Shown here: positions 58,566 to 64,000 of the stretch, one piece after another
Numbering within the stretch: the first letter of the stretch is position 1
Layout of the letters: every line of letters begins with the position of its first letter
NCBI GenBank assembly: GCA_033239005.1
Contig: BSQZ01000006.1
Coordinates: 6,255,501 to 6,319,500, forward strand
Direction of reading: 5' to 3'
Length of the DNA: 64,000 bases
Source of the DNA: Lamellibrachia satsuma
Lineage: Eukaryota; Annelida; Polychaeta; Sabellida; Siboglinidae
Translations under genes and position numbers: made by a program
Notes under the pieces: generated by a model
What the model was told of the DNA's origin: nothing
Database searches by the model: none
What the model saw: only the letters and a program-made list of their open reading frames with translations

Positions 58566-58974
58566 ACTTTTTTTTCATTACTCAATTTCACAGGCAATAC
58601 GTGTCACATTATTTGAAAAGAAATTGTGACAAAAATAGCTAGCTGACAGGAATGGGGAATCAGTATATCAGAATCCTATTGAGTAGCCTTTCCTAAATGA
58701 AGGGACTAACTACTCAGGGAATTAGGGAATATCACAAGTTTGGTTGAGTCACTCTGTCTGGGGAAGTGTTAGAAATTCAGATTCCTTTGTTTGTAACCTG
58801 CACTGGCAACAATAGTGTGTGGCTGATCCCTTACAGGGAAGGTGGTTGAATAGGGAGCAGATACACAGTGTCAGTTCCCTGTGGCACACTCCTCACTAAT
58901 TGGATTACCTCCTACAGGGAACAATAGGCAGAGGGAGTTAATTACTCCACACAACAATCAGTGGCAGGCAATGG

Positions 58975-59040
58975 CCAATCAGAATGAATAGTGGGAAGGA
59001 AGTCACATGCCAGGTCATGTGACATTCCCCAGCTATATAT
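58975..59040 (+). promoter_or_regulatory. candidate core promoter of the 59173 gene
   Basis: CCAAT at 58975..58979, E-boxes CACATG (59004..59009) and CATGTG within GTCATGTGAC (59014..59023), and TATATAT at 59034..59040. The ATG lies 133 bp after the TATA-like element. GTCATGTGAC fits the MiT/TFE M-box/CLEAR type. Identified by pattern only. Confidence 0.45.
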
Positions 59041-59172
59041 CACCTGGCTGGATGAAAATCAAGCACATATGTTGAGAATATTGCTTGGAATTGATCACTG
59101 TGTAAAGATACATATAGACATTGAGGCAAGAGATAGTTTTATGAAAGTGCAGTGAAATTGATTTGTGCAATC

Positions 59173-62100
59173 ATGGAGAGAATTGTGATCGGTGCAGAGG
59201 CGAGTCCAGAGCAGCCACCTGTCACCAGAGGGCACTGTGGCCTGCAAGGCATGTCTGTCATGAATCCGAGAGCATTGTTCTGCTACAATTGGATAATGGA
59301 GCACCAGGTATGTGTGTTTCTGTGTTCTTTAGGGGGCATCCCAAATTTGCCTACTCTCACTTTGCCTACTGATATTATTCTCGCTTCACCTACTTTGTAT
59401 GGGGCTGGATTAGTATAGTTCTCCTACTTTGTATTGGGCTGGATTAGGATAGTTCTCCTCCTCTGTACGAGGCTGGATTAGGATAGCTCTCCTACTTTGT
59501 ATGAGGCTGGATTAGGATAGCTCTCCTACTTTGTATTGGGCTGGATCAGGATAGCTCTCCTACTTTGTTGTATGAGGCTGGATTAGGATAGCTCTCCTAC
59601 TTTGTATGAGGCTGGATTAGGATAGCTCTCCTACTTTGTATGAGGCTGGATTAGGATAGCTCTCCTACTTTGCCTACTCTGATATTATTCCAACTTCGCC
59701 TACTCTGTATTAGGATAGCTTTCCCACTTTGTCATTAGAATGCAATACTCCAGGTCTAATATTTGTAAATAACTAGTAGTTGTGCATTTAACTTAATTAT
59801 TTTAGCATTTCGGTAACAAAAAGTTATTTGACAAATGGTTAGATATCCATATTTTTGTTACAATAAATTTATTTTACTCTGACTTATTTTCTCTGTGTAT
59901 AGACACTAATAATTATTAATAGCACAATTAAATGTTATACTTGTAAAAATTGGTAAATGTAAAATAAGCTTTGACGTTTTTATTGAGTTAAATCCGAGTT
60001 CTACCTATAGACACCATCTATTTCATCCAAAAAGAATTCTGATTTACCTGAATAAAAATTCAGATTTCTGCAAAGCAACTGTTTGTACTGTACTGCTAAA
60101 AGAAACCACATCCAACTAACTTTTGACAACACTGAAGCCAAGTCACATACTGTACTTATAGTACATGTAGCCAGTAGACCAACTGGTCTAGCCAATGTGG
60201 GTGTAGTCCTTAACTGGCCAGTAGGCAACCTGGGAATCTTGTCTCCTAATTATCCATAAAAAGTAGATGAAATGAGCACGAATGCTTCAGGGTACAGGTA
60301 GACTGTTGACGGTATATGGCTTCTGATGATGTCTCTTTACAAAATATTCCCACCAAAGCATTTAACTGGATAATACATGAATGTTGGTCAATGGGCTAAA
60401 ATACAAAAAATATTACACAAAAACATAGGCAAGGCAGGAAAGTTTACCTGATATAAGATCATGAAAATAAATATTGCAAGGCCAATGCAGGTCAGTGGTT
60501 AGGCTTGGTGAGGGCTAACGTGCTGCTGTGATGGCCCAAGAAAACGTAACAAAAAATGTCATGGAAATAAGCTGACAGACTGTCACAAAACGGGAGTGTC
60601 ATTAAAGTGCCTATGACGCAGTTGCTGCAAGTTCTAATTCTGCTTGAAAAAGCAACTTTTAGCCATATGAAATAACATGATTCATGACTTTACACACGAA
60701 GCTGATATATTTGTCACTAAATGTGATAATTCACCATGATCTAACAGCTGGTTCCACTTGTGATGTCAGCGGGGGTCTTGTGTGATGAAGTCATGAAGAT
60801 TACATAGCTTTGAACAATCATAGAAAACATGCATATCGTTGAGAATAATTGTACATAACTACCGAGTGTTAAAAGTACTGTGAAGTCAGTGGGGGGCATG
60901 TTTCCCAGGAGGCAGTTTCTCTCTCACTAAAAGAAAATGCTTGTTTCATGGCAGTAATTATTGCAAACCTTTCTAAAGTATAATTATTTACATATCTAAT
61001 TCACCAAAAATAAGCACATGAATTAGTTTTAGATTTTTTATTTGGAATATGAGCAAAATAGTGAAAACCGTGTCATAAGCACTTTAAAGTCATAGGATAA
61101 ATACAACTGGTAGTCACAGAAATAATGCAACATGCAAAGAAAATATAAATAAATAAAAAAAATTAACCCAATTTTTCAAAGAGATTCTGTAGAAATTTGC
61201 TAGATTTATGGAAGCAATCTGATGTTGTAAAGAAATATGTTAGAAATCCAAGATATTTACAGAAATGTAGACAAATATGAGGTAATAAGATTGTTTAAAT
61301 ATTCACTACAAATGTTTAAATTTGAGAATTTACAGAATTGGCAAAACAAATTTCTATTTAAAAAGGTATGCTAATAACAAATTGTCTGATTTTCAAAACA
61401 ACTCATAGAATTTGTGGTAGCAACTTTGATTATAACAACTTTATTGGCTTAGAAACAGATAAAACAAAGCTGCCAAAGCTAATAGTCCCAACTGTTGGCT
61501 TTTATCAATCCAGGAAGTGTTGACTGAAATGTCATGTCTTAGGCAGCCTGTTTTTACCCAAACATTGTGTGCTTTTACACAATATATGCTAGTGGTACAT
61601 GTTGCATATTTTTCAGCCATGACAGACAGATACCATAAAATTTAACAGTCCCTACTACTAAAAGAGTAGTATTTAAAGAGTAGTATTTAAAAAAGAAAAA
61701 CCATCTGACAGTAAGTAATATTCTCAAATACGACACAAGTTTGCAGTTCCACATGTCCAGTTTTGCAAAACAATAACTATTAATATTATATAAAAAGTAA
61801 TAAAGAAGCTTTCAAGTGTACAATGTCTAGCCAGACCATGTCCCCTTTAGTCTAGTTTGTTAAGATATACATGTATAACTGTATGTCTAAGGAAAATAAC
61901 CAGCTGCTACATTAAATTAATTGTCTGTGGAAATGGTGTCTGTAAAACTAACCAGGTTATAAATTCAGTGCCTTTTCTTGTTCCTTTTTGCGCTCATAGG
62001 TGCATCAAATCCATAGGGTTAGGTAATTTAAAAATCAGTAAACAATGTTAAAGTAGTTGACAGATGGGTGGATATGCTGGGGAGTTTAGGAGGGTAACCA

Positions 62101-64000
62101 CAGTTTAGGTAGCTAGGGTGGCTATTATAGGCTTGTCTTGAATTGAGTAGTTTCAGTGGAAGTTTCTAAGATAAATTAACCATTTCTTCATAGATTGTAA
62201 TTGAAATACTATATAATTTTCCAGATTATTAAAATTTGGAGTTTTTCATTTATTTGGTTATGCTATAAGATTTTGTTATTCTTGTAAATGTGAAAAAATA
62301 GCCAGAAAATTATATTGTTTTGATAAAATCCCCAAAGAAATAAATGACATACATATAAGTATGACAGTGTCACTGATAACTTTAAGGGATATGTTGGTTA
62401 ACACAAATGCATTACATCCGTTACACCATCATGAATAAATTAAGCAAAAGTTGAATAACAGCCTAAAGTGGCAGTGTATTTTTGACACAAACCCTTCACC
62501 AATCGTAATTCCAAACCATGTAAACTTGCGTACATGTAAGATGCATTCATATGCCAAATTGCAGCTTAGTAAATGTTGTAGTTTTTCTAAAAAATAAATT
62601 AAGCATCATTTCATGGTTTTTAGTGATAACAGAAATGTCAATAGATGCGCATATCATGTTTGAAATGTTCTGTTTTTTACTGGCGTTTTATGTATTGTTG
62701 ACAAAGCATAACAGCCATTGCTAATATTGACATGTTCCCTTAATTTCTTGCCACAATGGCCCTTGAATCTGTTTTATAACATGTTGTCGTCTACGATATC
62801 AGGTTATGCCAGCCATCTGACAAACACGTGGCAGGGCGTGTTTACGATTATTTTGATGGGCCAGTTATCCGAGGGGCCACCATGTAACATTTACGTGCCG
62901 TTTTAGTTTCAAAGGCACAATAAACTATGTTAGCACTGATGTTTGTTGATTTAAGGACATGATTTAGTTAGGTAGATATAAAACTAATGTGTACTGAATT
63001 ACAGTAACCAGATAATATGTTCCATGTCCACAGCAAACGAATATAGCTGTCATTACTAAGGAAACATTATCAGCGTTTCTAAGAAGTCAGAGGGATTTCC
63101 AAAAGGACATCTCCAACTTCCTTTCAACAAGTCTCTGAATCCATGCTGTCAAAGGCTCATATCAAAAGGTTCTTCGTCTTTTAAATGTTTCTGCTCATCT
63201 CACTTTAGAATCATTTCAAGAAAAATCAAATCTATCTCGAATCCATCACAGATCCTGATTCACAAAGGGCTAAATTAATTGAAACCTTTCCAAATAAATG
63301 TTATGCCTTTGTGAATCCTATGAGAATATGCATGTTAGGTTATTTAGGTATATATTTCATTTGCTTGTTTCAGCTGCCATCAATAACACACCAGTACGCT
63401 GCAGTGAACATAGGACACCAGCGGTCAAACAGAGTGGAGTCTCGACCACTTCGCAAGACTAAACAAAGCAACTACCCCCTCCACAGCACACCAAAGAGGC
63501 AACACCATCCACGCTCACAGATACGGAGTCAGCTACGTGACCTTTGCCATGATCTATCGTCAGTGTCACAATCCAACTGCAAGCGTGATATGATAAAGGC
63601 TGACAATAGTGCTCCCAGAAAAAGTGGACTTTGCATTGACGGTGACAAAGCTGATGCAGCTGACGTGTCACCACCGTGGCCAGACAGTGGCGTTGACGAA
63701 GTTGAACTATGCAGAGAGGAAGAAGAAAAGACCGACACCACGGAACGTCTACTGAAATTCTGCCAACAAGAAACAGCAAACATCACAGCCCTGCTGGCAG
63801 CATCGGGTTCTGAGCAGTGTGACTCTCCGGTGTCGACGACGCCTATGTGCAGTGTCCATGGAAACCACTTGAAACAGGTCATCTCGAAAGTTGTTGGTGC
63901 AATACTTGGAACTGATCTCCTGTGCTCATGCATCTCTATGACAACAAATGTGTTTTCAGATGAAAATGAACAATCGTGTGACAATGTCCCCAAACTGGAG
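59173..64000 (+). CDS. 5' part of an unrecognised gene, two exons, continues past the window
   Basis: Exon 1 is 59173..59307 (45 codons, donor CAG|gtatgtgt). Exon 2 begins at 63374 after ttgcttgtttcag and is open to the window end (209 codons). Both junctions are phase 0. The protein starts MERIVIGAEASPEQPP. Exon 2 opens LPSITHQYAAVNIGHQRSNR and then a basic region (RPLRKTKQSNYPLHSTPKRQ), followed by an acidic stretch (VDEVELCREEEEKTDTTERL) and polar, Ser/Cys-rich sequence. No known domain, signal peptide or membrane segment is visible. A TATA/CCAAT-type promoter lies just upstream. The intron holds a 34-bp minisatellite. The link between the two exons is inferred from phase and splice sites. 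Confidence 0.6.
59395..59675. repeat. 34-bp minisatellite in intron 1 of the 59173 gene
   Basis: About eight copies of a unit containing ctcctactttgtatgaggct and ggattaggatag, with single-base variants. Confidence 0.93.
59676..63373. other. large intron or intergenic DNA, little recognised
   Basis: AT-rich. It contains a diverged copy (about 60780..60880) of the dispersed repeat at 9226..9345. No other element, RNA gene or coding exon is convincing. Confidence 0.4.

Noticed and set aside
63459..63993. 106- and 154-codon minus-strand frames
   Set aside because: Antisense shadows of the long open second exon of the plus-strand gene.

Overview
The window is animal nuclear DNA. It has spliced genes with GT-AG introns, a UDP-glucose:glycoprotein glucosyltransferase (UGGT) gene spread over at least 34 small exons, non-LTR and tyrosine-recombinase (YR) retrotransposons, hAT-type MITEs, and many microsatellites and minisatellites. 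Several intronic minisatellites copy the neighbouring splice junction. As I recall, this resembles the 'mirage' minisatellites described in amphioxus genes, so a cephalochordate or another marine invertebrate is the best guess. That is inference, not proof. Layout, 0-14.7 kb: a full-length non-LTR retrotransposon on the minus strand (122..4161) with a 16-bp target-site duplication; repeat-rich DNA with a >1 kb TATG microsatellite; an atypical dual-specificity phosphatase exon on the minus strand (10388..10953); a 50-bp minisatellite, an eroded LINE, a 16-bp array and a 42-bp array (12855..13703). 14.7-19.6 kb: a predicted two-exon plus-strand gene of unknown function with two candidate PP1-docking motifs (14730..16487), then AT-rich DNA with two CArG boxes. 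19.6-47.5 kb: the UGGT gene on the minus strand. I traced 34 exons whose phases all agree, ending in a tiny last exon that supplies a KDEL-like C-terminus. About the first 290 residues expected of the family are not visible. Its introns hold two hAT-like MITEs, a third MITE, a solo YR-retrotransposon terminal unit and splice-junction minisatellites. 47.77-55.39 kb: an Ngaro-like YR retrotransposon with split direct repeats in the order A1-ORFs-B1-A2-C-B2. It encodes an SGNH hydrolase, a Gag-like protein, reverse transcriptase/RNase H (one internal stop) and a frameshifted tyrosine recombinase. It lies exactly against an older, diverged A-C-B unit (55385..56404), and all junctions share the 8-bp core cataaatg or a close variant. 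56.4-64 kb: LINE remnants, a candidate TATA/CCAAT/E-box promoter, and the start of a plus-strand gene (59173 to beyond the window end) whose product I do not recognise. Functionally, UGGT is the folding sensor of the calnexin cycle in the ER and the phosphatase is a signalling enzyme. Everything else recognised is mobile or repetitive DNA. The most unusual content is the YR retrotransposon and its site-specific nesting, and the minisatellites that replicate splice sites.
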